Source: a virus. From it: a stretch of DNA of 20,749 nt. This document shows positions 7,542 through 15,514 of this stretch, in pieces; within the stretch, counting starts at the first letter, position 1, and the number at the start of each line of letters is the position of its first letter. A model generated the notes under the pieces. It was not told where the DNA came from. It saw only the letters and a program-made list of their open reading frames with translations, and searched no databases. Both the position numbers and the translations under genes were made by a program. The stretch covers positions 1 through 20,749 of the IMG/VR virus record IMGVR_UViG_3300045993_000344; one strand, written 5' to 3'.

Positions 7542-7904
7542 TCAGAGCCCGTTCACCTGATGCTCGGTCCACTCCGGAGGCCACGGGTACGGGTCGAAGT
7601 TCACGATCTCAAAGCAGAAGTCGTCATCCTCGGCCTGGTCGCGGAGCCGGTCGGCGTGGACCCGCAGCGCGTCGGCGGTCTTGGCTCCGTCGGTGGACAG
7701 GTCCTGGGTCTTGATGACCTTGGAGACCAGGACCTCGGAGTCGGCGATCGCGTCCAGGGCGTCAGCTGCGGCGCGGCGGACACTGCCGGCGTTGATGGCG
7801 AGGAAGCCTTCGACCTGCGGGTCTTCCAGGATCATGCTGGCCGGGTCGGTGTCCGCGATCAGGAGACGGACCTGGCCGAGCGGGACCGTGTAGTCGATGG
7901 CCAT
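7542..7904 (-). CDS. Head-to-tail adaptor (connector) protein
   Basis: 120 aa, mainly helical, beginning MAIDYTVPLGQVRLLIADTD and containing an acidic-basic helical core (RRAAADALDAIADSEVLVSK). It is the first gene after the major capsid protein and its terminator-like hairpin. GGAG eight bases before the ATG is the likely ribosome site. Proteins of this size, position and helical content attach below the portal ring (HK97 gp6 / lambda gpW-gpFII functional analogues). The role is inferred from position and general pattern. Confidence 0.75.
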   Translation of the reverse strand: MAIDYTVPLGQVRLLIADTDPASMILEDPQVEGFLAINAGSVRRAAADALDAIADSEVLVSKVIKTQDLSTDGAKTADALRVHADRLRDQAEDDDFCFEIVNFDPYPWPPEWTEHQVNGL

Positions 7905-7936
7905 GGTGCGTCTCCGTCCGGTGGAAGTGGTGGTGA

Positions 7937-7979
7937 CTCTGCGCCGCCCAGCCCAGGGATGATGCTGGGCGGCGCAGAG
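7937..7979 (-). terminator. Strong hairpin after the major capsid gene
   Basis: A perfect 16-bp inverted repeat, CTCTGCGCCGCCCAGC paired with GCTGGGCGGCGCAGAG, with an 11-base loop. It begins 11 bases past the capsid stop on the minus strand and lies in the 86-base gap before the connector gene. No U-tract follows. It probably reduces read-through or protects the 3' end of the capsid message. Confidence 0.65.
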
Positions 7980-7990
7980 AGGGTGACCGG

Positions 7991-9157
7991 TCAGACGCCC
8001 GGGGTGCCCGTCGCACCGGTCGACCCGTAGGTGTGGATCGGGTCGAGCGCAGCGCTACCGGTGATGTGCCGAACTCGGTACCAGACGCCGTCGACCTCGA
8101 AGTCGCCCTCTTCGGGAGCGATCGAGCCGCCTCCGACACGGGATCCCGTGTTGGACGAAACCCGAAGGTCGGGACTCTCATGTCCGGCGAGGAACGCGAC
8201 CGCGACCGCTGGCCGGGCTGCGCCCTTCGGGTCGGGCAGGACGAACCACGACGCGCCCGCAAGGAGCGGGTTCACGACCAAGGTGACCGCGCCCTTGAGG
8301 GGGTTCGGCTCATCGACACTCTTGGTGCCCGACGTGGTCCGCACCATCGTGGCGTTCAGGATCCGCGCCGCGGTGAACTGCAATGCGGAACCGACCATGA
8401 GGATCAGGCCGGAGTGGGGAAGGATGTTCCCGTCCTTGTCACGTCGCCCCGAGATGGACTCGATGGCCGTCTGTACCGCAGCCGACGTCAGCGCCGCCGT
8501 CGAACTGTTGTCAAAGGCCGTGTACCCGAGAGTCCCGGCCGCCGCGGCGTCGTAGGCCTTGAAGTAGCCAGCCAGTGGCGCGCCCGTCACCGCGGTCGTG
8601 ATCGCCTCAAGGGCTGCGTACTCCTCTGTCAGCTGCGATGCCCGACCGTACCGGTTCGGGATCTGACGCAGCTCGTCGATGTCGTCGTTGATCCCGGCTT
8701 CCCACGAATACCCGAACCGGCGGCCGAACTTCTTCGCCGAGATCGCGAACTCGTTGGTGTCAACGTCGGCACCTGGGTACTCGGTGAGCTGCGGGACAAC
8801 ATCGAGGCGGGTTTTGCCACCCATGATGTCGATGAGCTTCTTGTACTTGAAGTTCCGGACCGTGGTGCGGGTCGCGAAGTTCTGCCACACCCCAGGCACG
8901 TCGCCGTAGACCCCGAGGAGCTCACGGTCGAGCAGGTCGCCAGTGGCCGACACAAACAGGTCGGACGTGGTCAGGGCTTCGTTGACGACCAGGGCGGCCA
9001 TCTTGTCCCCGCCCCACGCCTTGGCCCACAGCTCGGCGGACTCCTTCAGTGCCTTCGCGCGGGCAGGGTTGAGGCGGCGGTGCGCCTCGTTGGTGGTGCC
9101 CTTCAGGCCTCCACCATCGGTCAGGCCGAAGCTTTCGGCCAGCTGGAGAATCGTCAT
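7991..9157 (-). CDS. Major capsid protein (HK97 fold)
   Basis: 388 aa beginning MTILQLAESFGLTDGGGLKG. The region DLLDRELLGVYGDVPGVWQN and the following RTTVRNFKYKKLIDIMGG resemble Mu gpT-like capsid subunits of the HK97 fold. A beta-rich stretch (FAISAKKFGRRFGYSWEAGI) and the late segment PAVAVAFLAGHESPDLRVSS also fit. The ribosome site GAGGAG lies eight bases before the ATG. It is preceded by protease-scaffold and DUF2190-like decoration genes, the usual order in this capsid module, and followed by a strong hairpin, consistent with very high expression. The fold is inferred, not modelled. Confidence 0.92.
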   Translation of the reverse strand: MTILQLAESFGLTDGGGLKGTTNEAHRRLNPARAKALKESAELWAKAWGGDKMAALVVNEALTTSDLFVSATGDLLDRELLGVYGDVPGVWQNFATRTTVRNFKYKKLIDIMGGKTRLDVVPQLTEYPGADVDTNEFAISAKKFGRRFGYSWEAGINDDIDELRQIPNRYGRASQLTEEYAALEAITTAVTGAPLAGYFKAYDAAAAGTLGYTAFDNSSTAALTSAAVQTAIESISGRRDKDGNILPHSGLILMVGSALQFTAARILNATMVRTTSGTKSVDEPNPLKGAVTLVVNPLLAGASWFVLPDPKGAARPAVAVAFLAGHESPDLRVSSNTGSRVGGGSIAPEEGDFEVDGVWYRVRHITGSAALDPIHTYGSTGATGTPGV

Positions 9158-9169
9158 CTCAGTGTCTCC

Positions 9170-9511
9170 TCAGAACTGGTCGACGCGGACGGAGATGACG
9201 CCGGCGGCGGCACCTTTGGTGGCGAGTGCAACACCAAACTTGGGGTTGGTGTTTGTGGTGTTCAGGGCGTTGCCTGGGGTCGTGATGTACACGTAGTCCC
9301 CGACGGCCGCGACAGCGCCGGTCACGGAGACGTTGTGGACGCCCTTGAGCTGGCAGGACGCGAATCCGGCAGGGTTGCCGCCGTCACCTTCCTTGGTCTG
9401 GGTGACGGCGTTGATCCCGGCGCCGATGTGGACCGGCGCACCGGACACGGTGGCCGCGGGGACGGGCAGCGACAGGTAGTCGCCGTCCTCGAACTTGGTG
9501 TTGGTAGCCAT
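9170..9511 (-). CDS. Capsid decoration / head fiber protein (DUF2190-like)
   Basis: 113 aa, Gly/Ala/Val/Thr-rich and beta-structured, from MATNTKFEDGDYLSLPVPAA to a final VISVRVDQF. Segments SGAPVHIGAGINAVTQT, GAVAAVGDYVYI and NPKFGVALATKGAAAGVISV match the pattern of small DUF2190 proteins (entry into a beta-barrel, 'G.ALt' near the end). These are found next to capsid genes and are thought to decorate the head. The start is supported by AAGGAGG eight bases upstream. It lies between the scaffold stop and the capsid start with minimal gaps. Confidence 0.85.
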   Translation of the reverse strand: MATNTKFEDGDYLSLPVPAATVSGAPVHIGAGINAVTQTKEGDGGNPAGFASCQLKGVHNVSVTGAVAAVGDYVYITTPGNALNTTNTNPKFGVALATKGAAAGVISVRVDQF

Positions 9512-9514
9512 GGC

Positions 9515-9976
9515 TCAGGCCTCCTTGGTGATCTGGTGGCCGAATGCAGAGGCCACGGCTTTGTCGACGTCGGCCTCGGTGACCTGGCCGTTGGGGGTGC
9601 CGCTGGGGCCGAAGCTGGTGACCTTGCCGACGCCGAGGGCCTCAGCGATGGATGCGACCTCGGTCTCAGCCGCGGTGCGGGCGGCCTCCACGAGGGTGCG
9701 GAACGCGGCCTCGTCGAACACGCCAGCCTCGGTGAGGGTGACATTCGCGACGGCGGCCTCGATGACGCGGGACGCGACCGTGGCGGGGATCATCGTGGAC
9801 TCGCCGACCATGGTGGTGGCGATGGGGCGCGCGGTGTCGCGGGCGACGGACTGCGCGCGCTCGGTTCGGGCGGTGTCACGCTCTGCAATGGCTGCATCAC
9901 GCTCAGCCTCTAGCACGGGAACCCGGCTAGAGTCCGCCTCGAGCTGGCTCAGTCGAGCCTCCTCGATCTGTGGCAT
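9515..9976 (-). CDS. Capsid scaffold protein from an internal in-frame start
   Basis: Inside the protease-scaffold frame, the ATG at 9976 (MPQIEEARLSQLEADSSRVP) is preceded by AAAGGAG with a six-base spacer, one of the best ribosome sites in the window. It would make a separate 153-aa protein equal to the C-terminal part of the larger gene. The product starts with a coiled coil (about residues 1-50, heptad-like Leu/Glu/Arg/Ala), then an Ala/Val-rich helical part, as expected of a scaffold. This is the same arrangement as lambda C/Nu3, in which scaffold is translated from within the protease gene. Confidence 0.7.
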   Translation of the reverse strand: MPQIEEARLSQLEADSSRVPVLEAERDAAIAERDTARTERAQSVARDTARPIATTMVGESTMIPATVASRVIEAAVANVTLTEAGVFDEAAFRTLVEAARTAAETEVASIAEALGVGKVTSFGPSGTPNGQVTEADVDKAVASAFGHQITKEA

Positions 9977-10987
9977 GGTTTTCTCCTTTGGTGGCCCAGC
10001 CGGGATGACTGGAACGTTGGGGGCCGCGGATTCTTTCGCGGCAGGGACCTTCATCGCGGGGCAGTCGCAGCCCTTCATCGAGCAGGCGCCCGTGTTGGGG
10101 GCGTCTTTCATGTCGGCGTGCGCTGACCCGAGGTGCTTGCAGGTCGCGCACTTGACCTTCGCGGTGAGGAACGCGGGCATGCCGGCTTCGATGGCGGCGG
10201 CGATGGTCTCGGGCTGGTCCCACAGGTCACGGGTGTACAGCTGCGGCGCGCTGGCTTCGAGGCTGGTGGTGAAGGCATCGAGGGCGTCCCCGACAGCCCC
10301 GGACATCGCGATGCGTTCCTCGCGGGACAGCCTGCCGTCGCCGAACATGTCGTCCGCGACACACGTGAAGTTCAGGTGCATCCGCGATTCGATCCACTGC
10401 CCGACGTTGCGGGACTCCTGGAGCCGGACCAGGGACGCGGCCGGGGTGAACCCGGACTCGGTGGCCGTCTTCGCGGACTCCAGAACCTGGAGGATCTTCC
10501 CGCCACGGCCGGCATGCGTGACGAAGTCAGCGCTCAGTCCCTCCACAAGCTCGGTGATGATTGGCATCGACACGCCTTCGAACTCGCCCGCCTCAACCTG
10601 CGCGGTCGCGCAGATGGACACACCGATCGTGTCTTTCATCTCCACGATCACGTCGCGGTAGGGGGAGAACACCTGTGCCTCAGCGACGAGCCCGGTCCCG
10701 TCCCAGGTCGCGTCGGTGGTCAGGACTGCTGCGATGTCCTGCACTTGCCGGCCGACGTTGCGGCGGTCGTAGGACTCGTTCTCACCAACGTGGTTGAGCA
10801 TCATGTGGAGCCCCTGCGGGAACACCTTGGCTTTGCCTGCCGCCTCGAGGACCTGAGGGCTGTAGTAGCCCGAGCTGCCGACTCCTGCGGTGCAGAGCGC
10901 GACTTTGAGTTTCCCTGAGGTGGTCATGGATACGTCGGCCGCAGAGAGCGTGGCGATCGACTCGGTGAGCTGGATGCGCTGCGGCAT
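9515..10987 (-). CDS. Prohead protease fused to scaffold, with a Cys-rich linker
   Basis: 490 aa. Residues about 1-205 form the protease part: H66 in MLNHVGENESYDRR, S124 in IGVSICAT and E146 or E149 in ITELVEGLS lie at spacings close to the HK97 prohead protease (U35) triad His-Ser-Glu. A Cys/His cluster follows at 280-309 (CATCKHLGSAH, then ACSMKGCDCP), likely zinc-binding. Residues 338-490 are the scaffold part, which also has its own start. The ATG at 10987 has GGAG six bases upstream. The protease cleaves scaffold and capsid N-terminal parts during head maturation. Position between MuF-like and decoration genes agrees. Confidence 0.88.
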   Translation of the reverse strand: MPQRIQLTESIATLSAADVSMTTSGKLKVALCTAGVGSSGYYSPQVLEAAGKAKVFPQGLHMMLNHVGENESYDRRNVGRQVQDIAAVLTTDATWDGTGLVAEAQVFSPYRDVIVEMKDTIGVSICATAQVEAGEFEGVSMPIITELVEGLSADFVTHAGRGGKILQVLESAKTATESGFTPAASLVRLQESRNVGQWIESRMHLNFTCVADDMFGDGRLSREERIAMSGAVGDALDAFTTSLEASAPQLYTRDLWDQPETIAAAIEAGMPAFLTAKVKCATCKHLGSAHADMKDAPNTGACSMKGCDCPAMKVPAAKESAAPNVPVIPAGPPKEKTMPQIEEARLSQLEADSSRVPVLEAERDAAIAERDTARTERAQSVARDTARPIATTMVGESTMIPATVASRVIEAAVANVTLTEAGVFDEAAFRTLVEAARTAAETEVASIAEALGVGKVTSFGPSGTPNGQVTEADVDKAVASAFGHQITKEA

Positions 10988-11046
10988 GGGCTACTCCAAT
11001 GCGGTGCGGGGTGACTTGGCGGATGGAGCAGAGTTACGAAGAAGAT

Positions 11047-12132
11047 TCAGGCAGCCTTGAGTGTGGGCACCGCCGGGGTCGGCGTGGCCTTGATCCCGAG
11101 ATCCTTCACGGGGCGGGTCTGCCACGATGTCCGCCAGTCCGGGTTGTCACGCTTCACCGCAAGCCGGTCCCAAATGCCAGGGTCAGCCTTGACCGCGGCC
11201 AGACGCTGCGGCCCCATGATCCCCAGTTGTGTCGCCTCGGGCTGGTCGGCGAACCACGCCTTCGCGTCGGGGAACATGTCGGCGGGCTCGTCCATGGCGA
11301 TGCCGAGGTCCTTCCAGGACTTCACCAAAGGCGAGGGGCTGCAACGGCAGGACGGGTGACCGTCCGGGCCGGACACGTCGACGCCGAACACCTCACCATG
11401 CTTGGCCAGGCACGCGGGACATGTCCTCGAGGAGAGTTCACACTGCCAACGCCAACCGTCCAACGTGTCAGCGTTGACGGTGCGCCCCAGCCGGGACGCT
11501 GACCGGTGCGCGTCGAGGATCTCTGTGCGACTCACGTTCAGCGCCCGAGTCAGGCCACCGTTGAACGCGCCCTCGGTCCTCTTGACCATCTCGGCGGCGG
11601 TCTGGCGGGGGTTGTCGCCGACGGCCACGCCGCGGATGAGCTCTCGGCGGATCGCCTGGTACGCGTCGCCACTGATCGGGTACGTGGACGCGGTGATCTG
11701 CTCCGTAGACCGCTTCACCATCGCGGCGATCGAGTCTGCGTCGACCCTCGACCACCCTGCGACGATGGCCCGCTCGCTGGCTGGGAGTTGGGACGCGATG
11801 ATGGCCTGCTGGGCTTCGCCGGCGGCGCGCACAATGTCGGGCAGGTCAGTGCCGATCCGCACCCCGGCCTGCGTGGTGGTCGCGTCCAACGCGTCGGCAA
11901 TGTGAGCGAGGGCCTTACTCAGTCGGGTCGACCTCAGGGCTTGGGCCCGGGTGACCCTTCCATCCTTGGCAGCGGACACAAGGTCCGACGTGGCCTCGCG
12001 CAGGTCAGTGCCGATCTCCTCGAACGCATCGACCCACGCCTTGACCAGGTCGCGTGCTTGCTCGTCGACGATCGCGTCGGCCTGCTTACGCAGCCCCTGC
12101 GAGAGCCGCAACGTCTCAGCGGTGACAGCCAT
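11047..12132 (-). CDS. MuF-like minor head protein
   Basis: 361 aa. The ATG overlaps the portal stop as TGATG. The first 180 residues are helical. The segment GGLTRALNVSRTEILDAHR is followed by DGWRWQCELSSRTCPACLAK and HPSCRCSP, the familiar phage Mu F / SPP1 gp7 signature with Cys and His residues C231, C238, C241, H259, C262 and C264, probably binding zinc. Such proteins associate with the portal and are packaged inside the head. The C-terminal 95 residues include a Trp-rich stretch and a Pro/Ala/Thr tail without toxin-like motifs. Confidence 0.92.
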   Translation of the reverse strand: MAVTAETLRLSQGLRKQADAIVDEQARDLVKAWVDAFEEIGTDLREATSDLVSAAKDGRVTRAQALRSTRLSKALAHIADALDATTTQAGVRIGTDLPDIVRAAGEAQQAIIASQLPASERAIVAGWSRVDADSIAAMVKRSTEQITASTYPISGDAYQAIRRELIRGVAVGDNPRQTAAEMVKRTEGAFNGGLTRALNVSRTEILDAHRSASRLGRTVNADTLDGWRWQCELSSRTCPACLAKHGEVFGVDVSGPDGHPSCRCSPSPLVKSWKDLGIAMDEPADMFPDAKAWFADQPEATQLGIMGPQRLAAVKADPGIWDRLAVKRDNPDWRTSWQTRPVKDLGIKATPTPAVPTLKAA

Positions 12133-13775
12133 CAGGGTGCAGTCGGCGGCGGGTTGGGCTCGCCGCCGTTCAGCAGCCCGGCCGGGTCGTCGCCGCGCCG
12201 GAACGCGTCCACAGCGGCCTGCCCGGCGTTCATCCCCGGGTCAATCCAGTTGCCCTGCTCGTCGACCAACTGCTCAAGGAGCTCGTCGATGTCCCGGACA
12301 CCCAGCAGCTCAAGGATCAGCCGGGCTGTGGTCAGCGGCGGGAGCTTACCCGTCCCGTCAGCCTTCACAATCGCCTCAAGCAGGGCGGGAACGTCGGGTT
12401 GGTTGATCGGCGGGAACGTGATGTCGATCGTCCGGGCCTGCCCGGCGGCAAGCTCAATAACCTCGGCGCCGCTGCCCGGGTCACGGCGCACCGTGCCCTT
12501 CAACGCGCCCTGGGGCGCCTTGATGGCCTGGTCGATGACGTAGGACAGGATCCGGCGGTGCATCTCGGACCACCGGTCGCGGCGCATCCCCATGCCCAGC
12601 TCGGTGGGCTGATCCAGTGTGGCAGCCACCGCGCGGGCCCCGGTCTGGCCCGGGTCGCACAGCAGCATCGTGACCGGCACATCGACCGCGGCCGCGACCA
12701 TCGCAGCCAGCGGGCGCCCGGAGTCGGAGTCGATCGTCGCCCCGGTCTTGGGAATCGCCTCAAGGCTCGCGCCCTCGGACACGATCGCGGTCGCGCCGAC
12801 ACCCCGCGACGCACCCGTGCGGACGTCCACTGTCGGTGCGGCGGACAGCTTGTTCCGGACCTGGGCCGAGTTGCGGCCCTTGGCTGTGGCCTTCCATGCG
12901 AACCTTGACAGCGCCTTGACCAGGCGCGCCCAGTCCTCCAGGAACTCCTTGTACGACCGGGCCCACGCCAACGCGCTGTACCCGTCGCCGATGCCGAACT
13001 TCCACCCCTCGAGACGGTTCACCGATCCGTGTAGCACCGGGGACGCCCACATGACCTCGGCGCCGTTGATGCTCTTGGGCCGCATCAGGGGGTAGTACCC
13101 CAACGCCGGGTAGTACGCCTTGCTCGTCTTGGTCTCAGTGCGGCCGGTCCCAAGGTTGACACTTGTGGACGTCCACGACCGCTCGTAGTACCACGGGTCG
13201 TCGCGGTCATCGGGGTTGGTGATGACGTCCAACACCTCGTCGAACGGCAACGACCGGACCTGCACCCGCCCGGTCAACGGGCTGGTGAAGCAGGTCAGGA
13301 AGATGTTGCCGTCGGTGAAGAACGCCCGCTCCAACTCCTCACGGGCCTGCGATGAGGTCAGTGACGCCCGGTTCGACTCGTCGTCCAGGAACCCCTGGAC
13401 CACGGCGTTGACATCCTGCTCGCCGGCGTCGGTGTCACCACGGGCGGCGATGCTCACACCCTGCGCCCAGATGTACGCGATGCGCAGGTTCGACCCGCGA
13501 CCCATCAGCGGGTTCACCACGGTCATCACCCGGCACAGCTCCGCGCTACGGCGCAACCCCTCACGGGTGAACTGGGAGTCGAACGCGCTCGACATGCGCA
13601 ACCAGCCGACGTCCTCCAGCGCAAGCTGCGCGTCGGCCAACGACTCGGACATCACCTCGAGGGTGTTCTCGGCCTGTGCGAGCTGCTCCACCAGGTTCAC
13701 CTCGCGCGACACCTCGGCTTCGGCGATGCCGGCGGCGCCATCCAGGAGGGCAGAAGGTCGGTCGAACAGGCCCAT
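12132..13775 (-). CDS. Portal protein
   Basis: 547 aa. Starts MGLFDRPSALLDGAAGIAEA with GAGGAGG five bases upstream, 15 bases after the terminase stop. The N-terminal region holds a helical segment, then RMSSAFDSQFTREGLRRSAE and VVNPLMGRGSNLRIAYIWAQ; the centre has VQVRSLPFDEVLDVITNPDD and the WYYERSW segment, typical of actinophage portals; the Ala-rich helix AAMVAAAVDVPVTMLLCDPG and the Pro-rich C-terminus complete it. It forms the dodecameric ring at the capsid vertex through which DNA is packaged and ejected. Neighbouring terminase and MuF genes confirm the assignment. Confidence 0.94.
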   Translation of the reverse strand: MGLFDRPSALLDGAAGIAEAEVSREVNLVEQLAQAENTLEVMSESLADAQLALEDVGWLRMSSAFDSQFTREGLRRSAELCRVMTVVNPLMGRGSNLRIAYIWAQGVSIAARGDTDAGEQDVNAVVQGFLDDESNRASLTSSQAREELERAFFTDGNIFLTCFTSPLTGRVQVRSLPFDEVLDVITNPDDRDDPWYYERSWTSTSVNLGTGRTETKTSKAYYPALGYYPLMRPKSINGAEVMWASPVLHGSVNRLEGWKFGIGDGYSALAWARSYKEFLEDWARLVKALSRFAWKATAKGRNSAQVRNKLSAAPTVDVRTGASRGVGATAIVSEGASLEAIPKTGATIDSDSGRPLAAMVAAAVDVPVTMLLCDPGQTGARAVAATLDQPTELGMGMRRDRWSEMHRRILSYVIDQAIKAPQGALKGTVRRDPGSGAEVIELAAGQARTIDITFPPINQPDVPALLEAIVKADGTGKLPPLTTARLILELLGVRDIDELLEQLVDEQGNWIDPGMNAGQAAVDAFRRGDDPAGLLNGGEPNPPPTAP

Positions 13776-13790
13776 GGTGCCTCCTCTCGG

Positions 13791-15302
13791 TCAGTAGGGG
13801 GAGATGCCGGCGTAGTCGTCGAACTCCTCGAGCAGGTCATCGGACTCGATCAGCGTCCCGTCCAACAACGGGACCAGCAGCAGCCGGTGCAACGCCTGGG
13901 ACAGGGCGTCGACCTGGTCGTCGTGGGCGGCGGCCGGGAAGTCCCGGGCCTCCTGGACCAGTCCGGCGACCCACGGCGCGATCTTCGGGTCGGGCAGGTG
14001 CACGTTCCCGGCATGCACCAGCGGGGTGATCGCCACGGCCCGGGCGTACTTGGACCCCTCAGGTTCGACCGGGATCAGCCCGCCGAGCTGGGAGCGCAAC
14101 GCGTTCAGGATCGCGGGCCCGTTGGCCTTGTCCTCCACGAGCTTCGCTGTGGCTTGCGGCCACCGCGCACTCATGGCCTTGATCGCCATCAGTGAGTCGG
14201 TGAACGTCATCCGGTCCCGGACCTGGTCCAGCAGGAACGCGTCGACGCCGCGGCGCAGCCAGACCTGGCCGACGACGAAGTCGGAGCCCTTGGTGTCCTT
14301 GAACGTGAAGTCCCAGGACTGGCACAGCTCGACGTCGGCGCCGTTGGCGTTCGGGATCCGGCACACACCGTCCGTGGACTCCAGCCACAGGGGCTGGTCG
14401 TAGAACACCCACCAGTCAGCCGGCAGGACGTTCCCCGCGTCCGGGGTGGGGCGGCCCTGGTACAGGCTGGCCCAGGTCCGCGGCCCCGCGGTGCGTTTCC
14501 GCTGCTCCCACTGGGCGGTGGTCCGGCCACGAGCAGAAGCCATGAACTGGCCGGGCTCGCGGCCGAGCAGATCCGTCTCACCCTTGCCGGGGTCGTGGTC
14601 GGCCTGGGCGGGGATGTTGATGACGTCCCACGTGTCGCCGTCCTCGGCGGCCAGCAGCCGGCCCGCGAGGTCGTCGTGGTGCCAGCGGGTCAGGATCAAG
14701 ATCACCGGCGCGCCCGGGGCCAACCGGGTGGACGCGGAGTCGGTCCACCAGTCCCACACGGCGTCCCGGTACGGCAGGCTGTCGGCCTCTTTGCGGTCCT
14801 TGATCGGGTCGTCGATGATTAGCACGTCGGCTACCCGCCCGGTCACCCCAGCGCCCACACCTACCGATACGACGCCACCCTCGTGGCCCTCGATGGCCCA
14901 CTCGTGGACCGCGCCGTGGTCGGGTGCGATCCGCAGGCCAAGGTCGGGGTGGGAGGTGATCCGGGACCGGATCGCGCGCCCGTTGCGGTTGGCCAGGCCT
15001 TGGCCGTAGGACGCGGTGACGATCCGCAGGTCCGGGTTGGTGGTCAGCAGCCAGGTGGGGAAGTCCCCGGCGACCCGCACACTTTTGCCCTCCTGGGGGG
15101 CCATGCACACGATCAACCTGGAGTCGGGGGTGTTCGCGACCCGGACCAGTGCCTGGTCGATCAGGTCCAGCGCGGGGGTCTGCACGGTCTTGGAGCTCAG
15201 GTGCGCGGCGAGCTCGCCCGGGCTGGCCCACCGCCGCCGGGGCGGCTCGAAGGACCGGGCGGCGTGCTCCCACAGGTCAGCGGGCGCGTCGGTGACCTGC
15301 AC
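13791..15302 (-). CDS. terL: Terminase large subunit
   Basis: 503 aa from the GTG at 15302, chosen because GGGAGG lies six bases upstream; another GTG at 15338 would add 12 residues but has no ribosome site. The ATPase part has a Walker A-like APQEGKS (68-74), Walker B VLIIDD (160-165) and LTRWH (204-208) coupling motif. The nuclease part has D331 in SWDFTFKDT, E390/D391 in VEDKANG and D461/D462/D465 in HDDQVDAL, as in RNase H-fold terminase nucleases. It pumps DNA into the prohead and cuts concatemers. It lies directly upstream of the portal gene, with no small subunit adjacent. Confidence 0.96.
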   Translation of the reverse strand: MQVTDAPADLWEHAARSFEPPRRRWASPGELAAHLSSKTVQTPALDLIDQALVRVANTPDSRLIVCMAPQEGKSVRVAGDFPTWLLTTNPDLRIVTASYGQGLANRNGRAIRSRITSHPDLGLRIAPDHGAVHEWAIEGHEGGVVSVGVGAGVTGRVADVLIIDDPIKDRKEADSLPYRDAVWDWWTDSASTRLAPGAPVILILTRWHHDDLAGRLLAAEDGDTWDVINIPAQADHDPGKGETDLLGREPGQFMASARGRTTAQWEQRKRTAGPRTWASLYQGRPTPDAGNVLPADWWVFYDQPLWLESTDGVCRIPNANGADVELCQSWDFTFKDTKGSDFVVGQVWLRRGVDAFLLDQVRDRMTFTDSLMAIKAMSARWPQATAKLVEDKANGPAILNALRSQLGGLIPVEPEGSKYARAVAITPLVHAGNVHLPDPKIAPWVAGLVQEARDFPAAAHDDQVDALSQALHRLLLVPLLDGTLIESDDLLEEFDDYAGISPY

Positions 15303-15514
15303 GGGGACCTCCCGCCGATGGGATGTTATGCCCCTCACGGGCTGGGTGACTGACGACTCTAGGTGTGTTGGTGTCAGGCCGGCAGCGAGTGAGGGTGTCA
15401 GGTGAAGCCCGGGAGCGCGTGCTCAGACCGGGTCTTGGTGATTGTTCGTCGCGCTTGCTCGCGAGCGTACTCGCCTTTGATGTCAAGTGCAGGTTGAAGG
15501 TTTTGTTCCGCGTG
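15303..15514 (-). promoter_or_regulatory. 212-bp noncoding leader upstream of the large terminase with repeats and a promoter candidate
   Basis: This is the only sizeable gap in the packaging module. On the minus strand it contains TTGACA (15481-15486), a GCGAG/CTCGC inverted repeat with a four-base centre (15461-15474), an overlapping GCTCGCGAGC palindrome (15457-15466) and two CCTGACACC direct repeats (15370-15378 and 15394-15402, 24 bases apart). No convincing -10 at 17-18 bases from TTGACA was seen. It may hold the late promoter, an operator or the packaging site; none is proven. Confidence 0.4.

Noticed and set aside
8033-9913. A 626-aa plus-strand open frame opposite the capsid, decoration and protease genes.
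   Set aside because: It is a Gly/Val/Asp/Arg-rich antisense shadow, common in GC-rich coding DNA, opposite several confidently assigned genes.
9495-10661. A 388-aa plus-strand open frame rich in Ser, Ala and Arg opposite the protease-scaffold gene.
   Set aside because: Low-complexity antisense of a confident gene, no ribosome site or motif.
15302-15338. GTG at 15338 as the start of the large terminase.
   Set aside because: No Shine-Dalgarno in front of it, whereas the in-frame GTG at 15302 has GGGAGG at six bases.
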